Positions 25,730 to 33,733 of a stretch of DNA of 64,000 nt are shown here, piece by piece. This stretch comes from Chryseobacterium shigense (GTDB taxonomy: Bacteria; Bacteroidota; Bacteroidia; Flavobacteriales; Weeksellaceae): the NCBI RefSeq assembly GCF_014207845.1, contig NZ_JACHLC010000004.1:62001-126000 (forward strand). Reading direction: 5' to 3'. A program made the translations under genes and the position numbers. Position 1 is the first letter of the stretch. Each line of letters begins with the position of its first letter. A model generated the notes under the pieces. The model was not told where the DNA came from. It saw nothing but the letters and a program-made list of their open reading frames with translations, and searched no databases.

Positions 25730-26659
25730 ATGAAAAAAATAAAAATAAAAGTCCCGGCTACGGTTGCCAACCTTGTTTGCGGATTCGATATCCTGGGCAT
25801 GGCAATCCATGAGCCTTATGATGAAATGGAACTGAAATTACTGGAAAGTCCGGAGATCATTATCAGACATGAAGATCATTTCGGGCTTCCTGAAGATCCG
25901 TCAAGAAATGTAGCCGGTGTTGTACTTCAAAATATCATACAGCATTTAAAACTCACAAAAGGTTTTGAAGTTACTATCCGCAAGCACATCAAGCCCGGCA
26001 GTGGGCTCGGCTCCAGCGCGGCAAGTGCCGCCGGAGCCGCTTTTGGGGCCAATATTTTATTAGGAAATGTTTTATCCAAAGAAGAATTGGTTCACTTTGC
26101 CATGTTTGGAGAAGAGCTCGCTTCCGGAGTACGACATGCGGATAATATTGCTCCGTGCATTTATGGCGGCATTACTTTGGTAAAATCTTCCTCTCCTATT
26201 GATATCATACCGTTGGGAACGCCCAATCTGTTTGTAGTTGCAGTACATCCGCAGGTAGAAGTAAAAACATCTGATGCAAGGCAGATTTTAAAGAAAAATA
26301 TCTTATTAAAAGATGCCGTTGAGCAATGGGGAAATATTGCAGGTCTTGTAGCCGGTATTCTTAAAAATGACATTTCTTTGATCGGAAGAAGCCTTAATGA
26401 TGTATTGATAGAACCTGTCCGAAGTATCCTGATTCCCAGATTTGAAAAGATCAAAACAAAAAGTATGGAGGCTGGGGCACTTGGAGGCGGTATTTCCGGT
26501 TCCGGACCTTCAATTTTCATGCTGGCAGAAGAAAAAGAAACGGCAGAAAAAATTGCCCGGCTCATGAAATCCGTATATGATGAAATTGAAATAGAGAACT
26601 TTGTATACATCTCAAAAATAAATCCTTCCGGGATTGAGACTGTTGAAGAAAGTGAATGA
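25730..26659 (+). CDS. thrB: Homoserine kinase
   Basis: 309 residues from ATG 25730 (MKKIKIKVPATVANLVCGFD), 10 bp after thrA. An upstream in-frame start at 25694 lies inside thrA and adds no domain. GHMP kinase motif PGSGLGSSAASAAGAAFG, and the C-terminal GALGGGISGSGPSIFML loop. Phosphorylates homoserine for ThrC. Cytoplasmic, cotranscribed with thrA and thrC. Confidence 0.95.
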   Translation: MKKIKIKVPATVANLVCGFDILGMAIHEPYDEMELKLLESPEIIIRHEDHFGLPEDPSRNVAGVVLQNIIQHLKLTKGFEVTIRKHIKPGSGLGSSAASAAGAAFGANILLGNVLSKEELVHFAMFGEELASGVRHADNIAPCIYGGITLVKSSSPIDIIPLGTPNLFVVAVHPQVEVKTSDARQILKKNILLKDAVEQWGNIAGLVAGILKNDISLIGRSLNDVLIEPVRSILIPRFEKIKTKSMEAGALGGGISGSGPSIFMLAEEKETAEKIARLMKSVYDEIEIENFVYISKINPSGIETVEESE

Positions 26660-26681
26660 TGGAACCAACAAATTAAAAGCA

Positions 26682-27980
26682 ATGAAATATTATAATTTAA
26701 AAGACAATCAGGAGATTGTTGATTTTAAAACAGCTACTATAAAAAGCCAGGGCAACCAAAAAGGGTTATTTTTTCCGGAAAGCATACCCCAGTTTGATAA
26801 AGAATTCATTCAAAACCTGCATCTGCATTCTGATGAGGAAATCGCTTTCAGATGTATGAAAGATTTTACAGGTGATGAAATTCCATCGGATATAGTAAAG
26901 AAAATTGCTGCGGAAACGGTCAGTTTTGATATTCCTTTGAAAAAAATCAATGACCGCATCTCTGTTCTGGAACTTTTTCATGGGCCTACTTTAGCATTTA
27001 AAGACGTAGGAGCCAGATTTATGAGCCGTTGCCTGTCATATTTTTTAAAAGATCAGAACAAAAAGGTAACCGTTCTTGTGGCTACTTCCGGCGATACCGG
27101 TGGTGCTGTTGCTCATGGGTTTTACAATGTTCCCGGAATTAATGTTGTTATTCTTTATCCCAAAAACAGGGTAAGTGCAGTTCAGGAAAAACAGCTTACC
27201 GCATTAGGTGGAAACATTTTTGCGCTGGAAGTTAACGGAAACTTTGACGATTGCCAGAATCTTGTAAAACAGGCTTTTTCTGATGAAAGTATCAATTCCC
27301 AGCTATTTTTAACATCAGCCAATTCCATTAATATTGCGAGGTGGCTTCCCCAGCAGATTTATTATTTACTGGCTTTAAAACAATGGAAACAACAGGAAGA
27401 TCAAGACCCGGTAATCAGTGTTCCAAGTGGTAATTTTGGAAATATCTGTGCAGGACTTCTCACTTATTTCCGGGGACTTCCGGCTCAACATTTTATTGCT
27501 GCGTGTAACAAAAATGATGTGATTCCCGATTATTTAAAAACCCATCAGTATCATCCTAAAAAGGCTGTAGCAACATTATCCAATGCCATGGACGTGGGAG
27601 ATCCGAGTAATTTCACAAGAGTCCTGGAGCTTTTCGGACATCAGTTTGATACCTTGAAGAATATGATTTCCGGGTATTCCATTGATGATGAATCTACATT
27701 ACAGACCATAAAAAAGGTTCATGAAAAATATGGATATACTCTTGACCCTCACAGTGCTGTCGCATTTGCTTCCCTGGAGCAGTATCTGAACGAAAATCCG
27801 GACAGAAAAGGATTTATATTGGGGACGGCGCATCCTGTGAAATTCCCTGATGCAGTGGAAAAAGCAATTCAAGTCGCCATTGAAGTTCCGGAAGAGCTGG
27901 GTGACATTATGAAAAAGGAGAAAAAAACTGTAGAAATTAATGCGGATTTTGAAGAATTAAAACGATTTTTGCTGAAATAA
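26682..27980 (+). CDS. thrC: Threonine synthase
   Basis: 432 residues from ATG 26682 (MKYYNLKDNQEIVDFKTA). A longer frame from 26634 overlaps thrB and is unlikely. The PLP lysine is in TLAFKDVGARFMSR; phosphate-binding ATSGDTGGAV and PSGNFGNICAG are present. Converts O-phosphohomoserine to threonine. Third gene of the thr operon, 22 bp after thrB. Confidence 0.95.
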   Translation: MKYYNLKDNQEIVDFKTATIKSQGNQKGLFFPESIPQFDKEFIQNLHLHSDEEIAFRCMKDFTGDEIPSDIVKKIAAETVSFDIPLKKINDRISVLELFHGPTLAFKDVGARFMSRCLSYFLKDQNKKVTVLVATSGDTGGAVAHGFYNVPGINVVILYPKNRVSAVQEKQLTALGGNIFALEVNGNFDDCQNLVKQAFSDESINSQLFLTSANSINIARWLPQQIYYLLALKQWKQQEDQDPVISVPSGNFGNICAGLLTYFRGLPAQHFIAACNKNDVIPDYLKTHQYHPKKAVATLSNAMDVGDPSNFTRVLELFGHQFDTLKNMISGYSIDDESTLQTIKKVHEKYGYTLDPHSAVAFASLEQYLNENPDRKGFILGTAHPVKFPDAVEKAIQVAIEVPEELGDIMKKEKKTVEINADFEELKRFLLK

Positions 27981-27993
27981 AAATCACTGGCAA

Positions 27994-28365
27994 ATGAGTA
28001 AGATCTTTCTTGAAGATGTAAAAATATATGCTTATCACGGCGTACTTCCCGAAGAAAATATCATCGGGACCTATTATATTTTAAATGCGGAACTTCACAC
28101 AGATCTTTGGAAGGCTGCTGCAACAGATGATTTGAATGATACAATTAGCTACGCCGATATCAACGGGATCATTCACCGGGAAATGGCCATCAAATCCAAA
28201 TTACTGGAACATGTGGCGGGAAGAATTATGATGAAGATTCATGAAAGTTTTCCCCAGATTTCCTACATTAAGCTGAAAATTACAAAAACTTCTCCGCCAA
28301 TGGAAGGCGAAATGAAAGGGGCAAGTATTGAACTGGAAAGAAGTTTCAAACCCGGTGATATTTAA
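27994..28365 (+). CDS. folB: Dihydroneopterin aldolase
   Basis: 123 residues, the normal FolB length. Starts KIFLEDVKIYAYHGVLPEE, with the family Tyr/Glu-rich pterin site; SYADINGIIH and LLEHVAGRIMMKI are further motifs, and LKITKTSPP carries the conserved Lys. Acts in tetrahydrofolate synthesis. It lies 13 bp after thrC, so it probably rides on the thr transcript, though the pathways are unrelated. Confidence 0.93.
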   Translation: MSKIFLEDVKIYAYHGVLPEENIIGTYYILNAELHTDLWKAAATDDLNDTISYADINGIIHREMAIKSKLLEHVAGRIMMKIHESFPQISYIKLKITKTSPPMEGEMKGASIELERSFKPGDI

Positions 28366-28389
28366 AAATTCTTATTTTCACAAAAACAT

Positions 28390-29757
28390 ATGAAGTTGAA
28401 AACCATCCAATTATTATTTTTATTAAGCTTTGCCATGTTTTTTGGCCAGGCCGCGGGTGATCAGTCTCCTGTATATAATTTCCCGAAAATACGGTCTAAT
28501 ATTACCATGCCGGTAACTATTCCACTTACTGAAATCAGCAATATGATTAATGCTTCTGTAAAGGAGTTGGTATTTCAGGATGATTCATACACGGATAATA
28601 ATAATGACCAGTTCAAGGTAAAAGTATGGAAAACCCGTCCCATCCGTCTGGTAGGCGGAACCAGCCAGAATATCCTGATTGAAGTTCCACTGAAGATTTG
28701 GGCTGAAAAAGGTATCGGTACGCTGGGAGTATACTCCTATCAGAATACGACTTTTGAAACGGTGATGTCTTTCAACACAACAATCAGCTTTAAAAATAAC
28801 TGGACCATTACTACAAACACACAGCCCAATGGTTTCAGATGGGTCACAAAACCTGTTCTGGATTATGGTAAAATACAAATCCCCATCACTTCACTGGTAG
28901 AGAAAAGCCTGAAAGAACAGCAGGGGAAATTTGCCAAAACTATTGATCAGCAGATGGCTACCCAACTGAATTTCCAGCAATATGCGGTAATGGCCTGGAA
29001 TGTTTTCTCCCAACCGTTTAATATTTCGGAGGAATATAATACGTGGCTGAAAATTAGCCCGATTGGCGTGAATATGACTCCACTGAAATTCTATGGAAAT
29101 GAAATCACCACCAATATCGGAATGGATATTTATTCGGAAACCTTTACAGGAAGCAAGCCTGCCGCTTCGCCAATGATAAAATCAGCGGGAAATTTCAATA
29201 TTGTTCCCACTCTGGCCAACCAGTTTCTGCTGCAGACCACCGCTAACGTTCCTTTTTCAGAAGCCACGAATATTGCACGGAACATGTTCATGAATAAAGA
29301 ATATGATGTGAGAGGGTCTAAAGTAAAGATCAAGGACATCCGGGTTTATGGTGCTGAAGGAAGGGTAATTGTTGAAGCTGAAACAGAAGGTTATGTGAAT
29401 GGTAAGGCCATTATTTCCGGAGTTCCTGTATATGATGAAACGAAAAGGAAAATTGTACTTTCCAATACGAAATTCAATCTAAAAACAGCTAATATTCTAC
29501 AGAAAACGGCAACTCTGCTTTTTAAAGGAAAAATTGTGAAGATGATTGAAGACGAATACGGAATTCCAACCCAGGATCTGGAACTGGCCTCGAAGAAGAG
29601 CATCGAGGAAGCATTTAATAAAGAATATTATAAAGGTTTAAAGATGAATGGAAAGGTTTTCAGTCTTAAACCGGGCAGTGTCCTGTTAAATGAATCCGGA
29701 ATCACAGCGGTTATTGAAACCAGCGCAACTTTAAAATTAATACTTAACGGAATTTAA
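28390..29757 (+). CDS. DUF4403-family exported protein
   Basis: 455 residues with a signal peptide (MKLKTIQLLFLLSFAMFFGQ). The body alternates beta strands typical of DUF4403: SNITMPVTIPLTEISNMINA near the start and IQIPITSLVEKSLKEQ at mid-protein, with a similar lipid-binding-like repeat in the C-terminal half (DIRVYGAEGRVIVEAETEG). Function of the family is unknown; by fold it may resemble tubular lipid-binding proteins, which is an inference. 24 bp after folB. Confidence 0.75.
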   Translation: MKLKTIQLLFLLSFAMFFGQAAGDQSPVYNFPKIRSNITMPVTIPLTEISNMINASVKELVFQDDSYTDNNNDQFKVKVWKTRPIRLVGGTSQNILIEVPLKIWAEKGIGTLGVYSYQNTTFETVMSFNTTISFKNNWTITTNTQPNGFRWVTKPVLDYGKIQIPITSLVEKSLKEQQGKFAKTIDQQMATQLNFQQYAVMAWNVFSQPFNISEEYNTWLKISPIGVNMTPLKFYGNEITTNIGMDIYSETFTGSKPAASPMIKSAGNFNIVPTLANQFLLQTTANVPFSEATNIARNMFMNKEYDVRGSKVKIKDIRVYGAEGRVIVEAETEGYVNGKAIISGVPVYDETKRKIVLSNTKFNLKTANILQKTATLLFKGKIVKMIEDEYGIPTQDLELASKKSIEEAFNKEYYKGLKMNGKVFSLKPGSVLLNESGITAVIETSATLKLILNGI

Positions 29758-29784
29758 ACTAATAAAAAAACTAAACCACCACAA

Positions 29785-30273
29785 ATGAGAAAATATCTAC
29801 AGATTGTCGACAGGCACAGGGCTTCCAAAGGAACGAGATTTGCCAATTATTTAATAGACCTTGTTGCTTTTTACATTTTCTTTTTTGTCATTCTTATGAT
29901 AGTAATGACTATCAGTCCCGCTTACAGAGAATGGCTTGCCAATTCCAGTGATCTTGCACAAAGATTGATGGGTATTATTACCTATATATTGTTTTCTTTC
30001 CTGATGGAAACCGTAACCGGAGGAAGAAGCCTGGGAAAATTAATTACAGGAACCAGAGTTATTATGATTGACGGGCAAAAGCCATCTGTCGGAAACTATT
30101 TTCTAAGGAATATCATAAGAGGAATTATATTGGTTGACCAGCTGTCATTTTTGGGCGAAAATGGCTTCCACGATAACTGGAGCAATACACGTGTTATCAA
30201 CATCAAAGATTATGAAGCTGAAAGACAGCTAAAAAGCGATATCAACAGTATTGGAGCGAAAGAAATTATTTAA
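29785..30273 (+). CDS. RDD-family membrane protein
   Basis: 162 residues with three hydrophobic segments (about 22-45, 65-85, 105-130). The RDD-family features are seen: GTRFANYLIDLVAFYIF (R and D residues in the first helix), the loop GGRSLGKLITGTRVI, and a final RNIIRGIILVD helix. Function of the family is unresolved; transport or ion homeostasis has been proposed. It lies 27 bp after the DUF4403 gene, probably in the same transcript. Confidence 0.88.
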   Translation: MRKYLQIVDRHRASKGTRFANYLIDLVAFYIFFFVILMIVMTISPAYREWLANSSDLAQRLMGIITYILFSFLMETVTGGRSLGKLITGTRVIMIDGQKPSVGNYFLRNIIRGIILVDQLSFLGENGFHDNWSNTRVINIKDYEAERQLKSDINSIGAKEII

Positions 30274-30278
30274 AAACT

Positions 30279-30308
30279 TTTGTTCATAAAGAAATTTTAC
30301 TATATTTG
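30279..30308 (+). promoter_or_regulatory. Promoter of tRNA-Cys
   Basis: TTTG (30279-30282), 18 bp, TATATTTG (30301-30308): an exact Bacteroidetes promoter 23 bp upstream of the tRNA. Confidence 0.8.
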
Positions 30309-30331
30309 CACACCTCAAAAATGGTAAAAAT

Positions 30332-30402
30332 GGTACTTTGGCCGAGCGGCTAGGCAGTGGTCTGCAACACCATCTACAGCGGTTCGAATCCGCTAGGTAC
30401 CT
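30332..30402 (+). tRNA. tRNA-Cys (GCA)
   Basis: The 71-nt cloverleaf has acceptor GGTACTT/AGGTACC (one G-T pair), anticodon stem GTGGT/ACCAT around CTGCAAC (anticodon GCA), and T-arm AGCGG-TTCGAAT-CCGCT. Discriminator base T73 is the identity base for Cys. CCA is not encoded. A hairpin ending in a T-run follows. Confidence 0.95.
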
Positions 30403-30408
30403 CAGAGT

Positions 30409-30456
30409 AAATCCCTAAACTATTGATTAAAAATAGAATAGGGATTTTTTATTTTT
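30409..30456 (+). terminator. Terminator of tRNA-Cys
   Basis: AAATCCCTA (30409-30417) pairs with TAGGGATTT (30439-30447) around a 21-nt loop, followed by TTTATTTTT. Confidence 0.7.
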
Positions 30457-30762
30457 CACATATTCCAACCACTTTCCTATCCGATTATTTTTGATATCTA
30501 TGATCTCCAATACGAAAAATTCATATCCTGAATAATTACAAAGATTAACCTTCGAATTGGGACAGTGAAAAACTACAACATTTTCATTTTAAGCAGTTAT
30601 CAAGATCATACATTTCATTTACCGGAATTAATTGAAATTTTATTTCTCTTTTTTGATATGATCAATATACAAAACCCAATCAAAAATCCATAAACATCCA
30701 GCTCACGAAAATTCAATTTTCAAGATAACTTTTTTATAAAACCACCGGAATACAAATAAAAA

Positions 30763-30784
30763 ATCCCCGAATTGCTTCGGGGAT
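30763..30784 (-). terminator. Perfect hairpin with minus-strand T-tract
   Basis: ATCCCCGAA (30763-30771) and TTCGGGGAT (30776-30784) form a 9-bp stem with a TTGC loop, preceded on the plus strand by AAAAA. Read leftward it is a good rho-independent terminator, yet no annotated minus gene lies to its right. Confidence 0.6.
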
Positions 30785-31105
30785 AAAAACTAATAACCAT
30801 GAAAACTCAAATTAAACATGAGTTGCTTCATATATTGAAAAATCGTGCCAAAGTTGTTCGTATTGAAAATACTTTTTACATATAATTACAATCCCCTTTT
30901 CAAATTATTCCACAGAATAAGTCTACAGATAAAGCAATTGCAGTCGGTTCTTATTGACTTTCAATGTATTTCCATGATCAATATCATGTTCTGGCACCAT
31001 TATAATAACCGTGATCTTTTACATTTAAAACGACATTTTCATCAGAAAAGTATAACATCGTAAAAGAATGCTGTTCAAATACAAATTTCATTCCTGCTGA
31101 AATAG

Positions 31106-31127
31106 AAAAAGCCCCCTTACCGGAGGC
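31106..31127 (-). terminator. Hairpin terminator on the minus strand
   Basis: GCCCCC (31111-31116) and GGAGGC (31122-31127). On the plus strand one C-A mismatch breaks the stem, but in minus-strand RNA the same position is a U-G pair, and a U-tract follows (31106-31110). The asymmetry argues for use on the minus strand. Confidence 0.5.
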
Positions 31128-31395
31128 CTCAAAAACACAAATGATGAAAAAAATTTTTATAATTTAAATAAAAAACTATTCATGATTAATTCTACATTCC
31201 GAAAATAGTACTTTTTATTTTCTACATTTTATGAGTACAGTCATAAAACCTGTTTTTAGTGCTTTACTGTTTCATAAATAAAACTTTCATGCTCAGAAAC
31301 AGAAGCTTAGCTTTTAAAATATTAAACATTATCATCAATAAACAATTACGAAATAACATTATTCAAAATAATCATATAAAATATTAAAAAATACT

Positions 31396-31429
31396 CAAAT
31401 ATACTTTGATTTAAGTTATATTTTTTCAA
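31396..31429 (-). promoter_or_regulatory. Candidate promoter of a small minus-strand transcript
   Basis: On the minus strand, TTG (31427-31429), 23 bp, TATATTTG (31396-31403). A transcript from here to the terminator at 31106-31127 would be about 280 nt and contains only tiny frames, the largest being 23 hydrophobic codons at 31264-31335. Confidence 0.35.
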
Positions 31430-31474
31430 TATTTTATTTTTTAGCTTTACACCAATTATTCAAATCAATAAAAA

Positions 31475-32302
31475 GTGATAAAATTCTCTATACTCATAGC
31501 CAATTATAATAACGGCAAATACTTTAGAGACTGCTATAACTCACTGATTGCCCAAACTTATGAAAACTGGGAAGTAATAATTGTTGATGATTCCTCAACT
31601 GATAATTCAGTAGAAATCATTGAAGCCATTATAAAGAATGATCCACGCTTTAAGATTTACAGGAACACCAATAATCAGGGCTGTGGGTATACCAAACGAG
31701 AATGCATGAAACATGCATCGGGAGAATTATGCGCCTATCTGGACCCTGATGATGCGCTATATGAAGATGCTTTAGAAAAAACCATTCAGGAATTTAATAC
31801 AGAAGATATTACAGCTGCTTATTCCCAAATGATGCTCTGCAATGAAAATCTTACCCCGGATAAGGTGTTCGCAGGAACAAAACAAATCTACAACAGCAGA
31901 TATTTTTTCAACTGCCCTACCCAGTTTGCCCATTTCTTTACTTTTAAAAAAGAAACCTACCTGAAAACTTCAGGCATCAATCCTCAATTAAAAAGCGCTG
32001 TAGATCAGGATCTTTACCTGAAGATTCTGGAACATGGCAATATAAAATACATCAAAGAACCATTGTATCTTTACCGTCTGCATTCCAACGGTATCTCGCA
32101 GCAAAGATTTAAACAGGGAGCAAAAGAGTCCTTTGCCAAAGTAATCCACGATACGATGAAAAGAAGAGGAATCAGAACAATAAACAATAAGATCGTTCCG
32201 GAAATATACACCAGCTCACAGGAGATTTACGGGCTTCTTAATTATCAGACTCAAAGATTTTACCGGATCATCAATAAAGTTAAAGCAACTTTCAATACGT
32301 AG
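31475..32302 (+). CDS. Glycosyltransferase family 2
   Basis: 275 residues, GT-A fold: FSILIANYNNGKYFRDC at the start, nucleotide-binding DDSSTDNS (38-45), DPDDA (90-94) as the metal-binding DxD equivalent, and VDQDLYLKIL as the later acidic motif. Transfers a sugar from a nucleotide donor, probably onto a surface glycan. The start is GTG at 31475, as a stop codon lies two codons upstream. Isolated gene between a gene-poor spacer and a strong terminator; acceptor unknown. Confidence 0.88.
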   Translation: MIKFSILIANYNNGKYFRDCYNSLIAQTYENWEVIIVDDSSTDNSVEIIEAIIKNDPRFKIYRNTNNQGCGYTKRECMKHASGELCAYLDPDDALYEDALEKTIQEFNTEDITAAYSQMMLCNENLTPDKVFAGTKQIYNSRYFFNCPTQFAHFFTFKKETYLKTSGINPQLKSAVDQDLYLKILEHGNIKYIKEPLYLYRLHSNGISQQRFKQGAKESFAKVIHDTMKRRGIRTINNKIVPEIYTSSQEIYGLLNYQTQRFYRIINKVKATFNT

Positions 32303-32307
32303 TGAAG

Positions 32308-32333
32308 GCTTCTCAGAAATGAGAAGCTTTTTT
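32308..32333 (+). terminator. Terminator of the glycosyltransferase gene
   Basis: GCTTCTC (32308-32314) pairs with GAGAAGC (32321-32327), followed by TTTTTTA. Confidence 0.88.
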
Positions 32334-32350
32334 ATTTTCAATCAAAAAAA

Positions 32351-32378
32351 CAAAAAAAGCCTCCCTTTCAGAAGGCTT
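32351..32378 (-). terminator. Terminator of the minus-strand lipoprotein gene
   Basis: In minus-strand RNA AAGCCUUC pairs with GGAGGCUU over 8 bp, followed by a U-tract (32351-32356). It is followed on the plus strand by AAAAACACAAAT, as is the hairpin at 31111-31127. Confidence 0.7.
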
Positions 32379-32433
32379 AAAAACACAAATCAGATCCTTT
32401 TATAAGGATTAATAAAGTAGATTAATTTTCAAA

Positions 32434-32883
32434 CTACTCAGCCCATGTCATCGGAATATACACAGTAACATATCCATCTGCATCCACCTGAGCATCTGAT
32501 ACAGTTCCCGTTACCGAGCCATAACCGGCCCAGCCTCCTTGTCCCTGCATCGCGGAAAATGTATATGTTCCCGCCGGAATACCTTCATTATATGCAGGAA
32601 GCCCCTGGAAGCCTCCGCCATAATACGTATCATAAACTTCTCCTGTAGCTGTATTCTCTGCTAAAAAGCTTCCTACATCATAATTTCCTGAAAGCGATTT
32701 CGATCCATCTAAATTGACAATGCCGAATCTTAGCTTATAGGTTTTCGTTTTTGAAGTTTCTTTAGCAGCCCCGGTATGAGTCTGGGACTGAACATCTGCC
32801 ATCATATCATCATTTGAAGAACACGAGACAGTCATAACCGACAATGCCACAAAAGCCATTGTCTTAAAAATTGATATTTTCAT
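32434..32883 (-). CDS. Small surface lipoprotein of unknown function
   Basis: 149 residues from ATG at 32881-32883 (MKISIFKTMAFVALSVMTVS), followed by the lipobox Cys (VSC-SSNDD). The mature part, roughly 120 residues, is Gly/Tyr-rich and beta-predicted (KTYKLRFGIVNLDG, YDTYYGGGFQGLPAYNEG, GTYTFSAMQGQGGWAGYGSV), ending in IPMTWAE. The SSNDD after the Cys is acidic, compatible with a Bacteroidetes lipoprotein export signal. I recognise no domain. It may be an Ig-like or jelly-roll surface protein. Monocistronic. Confidence 0.8.
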   Translation of the reverse strand: MKISIFKTMAFVALSVMTVSCSSNDDMMADVQSQTHTGAAKETSKTKTYKLRFGIVNLDGSKSLSGNYDVGSFLAENTATGEVYDTYYGGGFQGLPAYNEGIPAGTYTFSAMQGQGGWAGYGSVTGTVSDAQVDADGYVTVYIPMTWAE

Positions 32884-33121
32884 ATTAAAGTAATTTGGTA
32901 TTTTCAAAATTAACCAATTCATATGAACTGAATGAAAATTTTTAATTAACTTAAAATTACATCAGACCCCAGCCCACAGGTGGAAACAGCATGATCGCCT
33001 TTTTAATTTTATCATAAAATTCATCACTTTAACACTTCTTAACTGAATTTTGGCTTCATAATTGAAAATAATTAGAAAGTTATCGCCGTTTTGGCTAAGA
33101 CTACTTATTAAAATTTGAATT

Positions 33122-33682
33122 ATGAGAAAGATAGTATTAGCAGGTTTTTTATCAGTTTTTTTACTGACAGCCTGTAAAAAAGACGAAAGAACAGCTGAAA
33201 AATCTCTTGAAGAGCAGAAACTTGAATTTCAGGCAAGACAGCTTGAAATAGAAAAGCAAAAGCTGGCCATTGAGAAAGAAAAAATAGTGTACGAGGCACA
33301 GAAAAAAGCAGACAGCATATCTGAAAGTAAAAAATCTCAGGCGGCAGCTGCTAATAATTCTAAACCTCAGATTATAAGAGAAACAAGAACAGTATACAGA
33401 GACAGAGGATCAAACTCTAATTCAGGAGGTGGAAATTATGCAAACAACGGAAACAGTTCTTCACAGGGAACAGGAACAACCGCCACACAGAAAAAAGGAT
33501 GGAGTAAAGCTGCCAAAGGAACTGCTATTGGTGCCGTAGGTGGCGCCGCAGTAGGAGCCATTGTTGCTAAGAAAAACAGAGGACTTGGAGCCGTGATTGG
33601 TGGTGTAGTAGGTGGTGCAACCGGTTATACCATCGGTAGAGCTGGCGACAGAAAAGACGGAAGAGTTCAGCCGCGTAATTAA
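33122..33682 (+). CDS. Coiled-coil plus glycine-zipper lipoprotein
   Basis: 186 residues. Signal peptide with lipobox LLTAC (Cys 18), then a charged coiled coil (about 25-70, EEQKLEFQARQLEIEKQKLA and a similar continuation), a Ser/Asn/Gly linker (about 95-120), and a C-terminal glycine zipper: TAIGAVGGAAVGAIVAKKNR and GLGAVIGGVVGGATGYTIGR, the YMGG-like two-helix membrane-associating motif. It is probably tethered to a membrane with the zipper in or across the bilayer. No enzymatic function. ATG at 33122 is close behind a near-consensus promoter (TTTG at 33090). Confidence 0.85.
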   Translation: MRKIVLAGFLSVFLLTACKKDERTAEKSLEEQKLEFQARQLEIEKQKLAIEKEKIVYEAQKKADSISESKKSQAAAANNSKPQIIRETRTVYRDRGSNSNSGGGNYANNGNSSSQGTGTTATQKKGWSKAAKGTAIGAVGGAAVGAIVAKKNRGLGAVIGGVVGGATGYTIGRAGDRKDGRVQPRN

Positions 33683-33701
33683 TATTTTCACGATACCATT
33701 T

Positions 33702-33733
33702 AAAGATTGCTTATTTTTAGGCAATCTTTTTTT
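33702..33733 (+). terminator. Terminator of the glycine-zipper gene, abutting the next start codon
   Basis: AAAGATTGC (33702-33710) pairs with GCAATCTTT (33721-33729), followed by TTTT. The next gene's ATG (33734) begins right at the end of the T-tract. Confidence 0.8.

Larger units (their letters stand above)
30457..31474. other. Gene-poor kilobase with hairpins and a possible small minus-strand transcript
   Basis: Over 1 kb without a convincing protein gene. It contains a perfect hairpin at 30763-30784 followed by a 28-codon frame (30799-30885, starting MKTQIKHELLH), and a GC-rich hairpin at 31111-31127 whose minus-strand copy has all pairs formed and a T-tract. A minus-strand promoter-like pair lies at 31396-31429. 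No similarity to degraded known genes could be recognised by eye. Confidence 0.55.

Noticed and set aside
26161..26682. 173-codon minus-strand frame inside thrB
   Set aside because: Shadow of thrB; long because of codon bias on the coding strand.
30845..31063. Plus-strand frame of 72 codons in the gene-poor kilobase
   Set aside because: Composition is Phe/His/Ile-rich noise, with no homology I recognise, and it overlaps the 28-codon frame in another phase.
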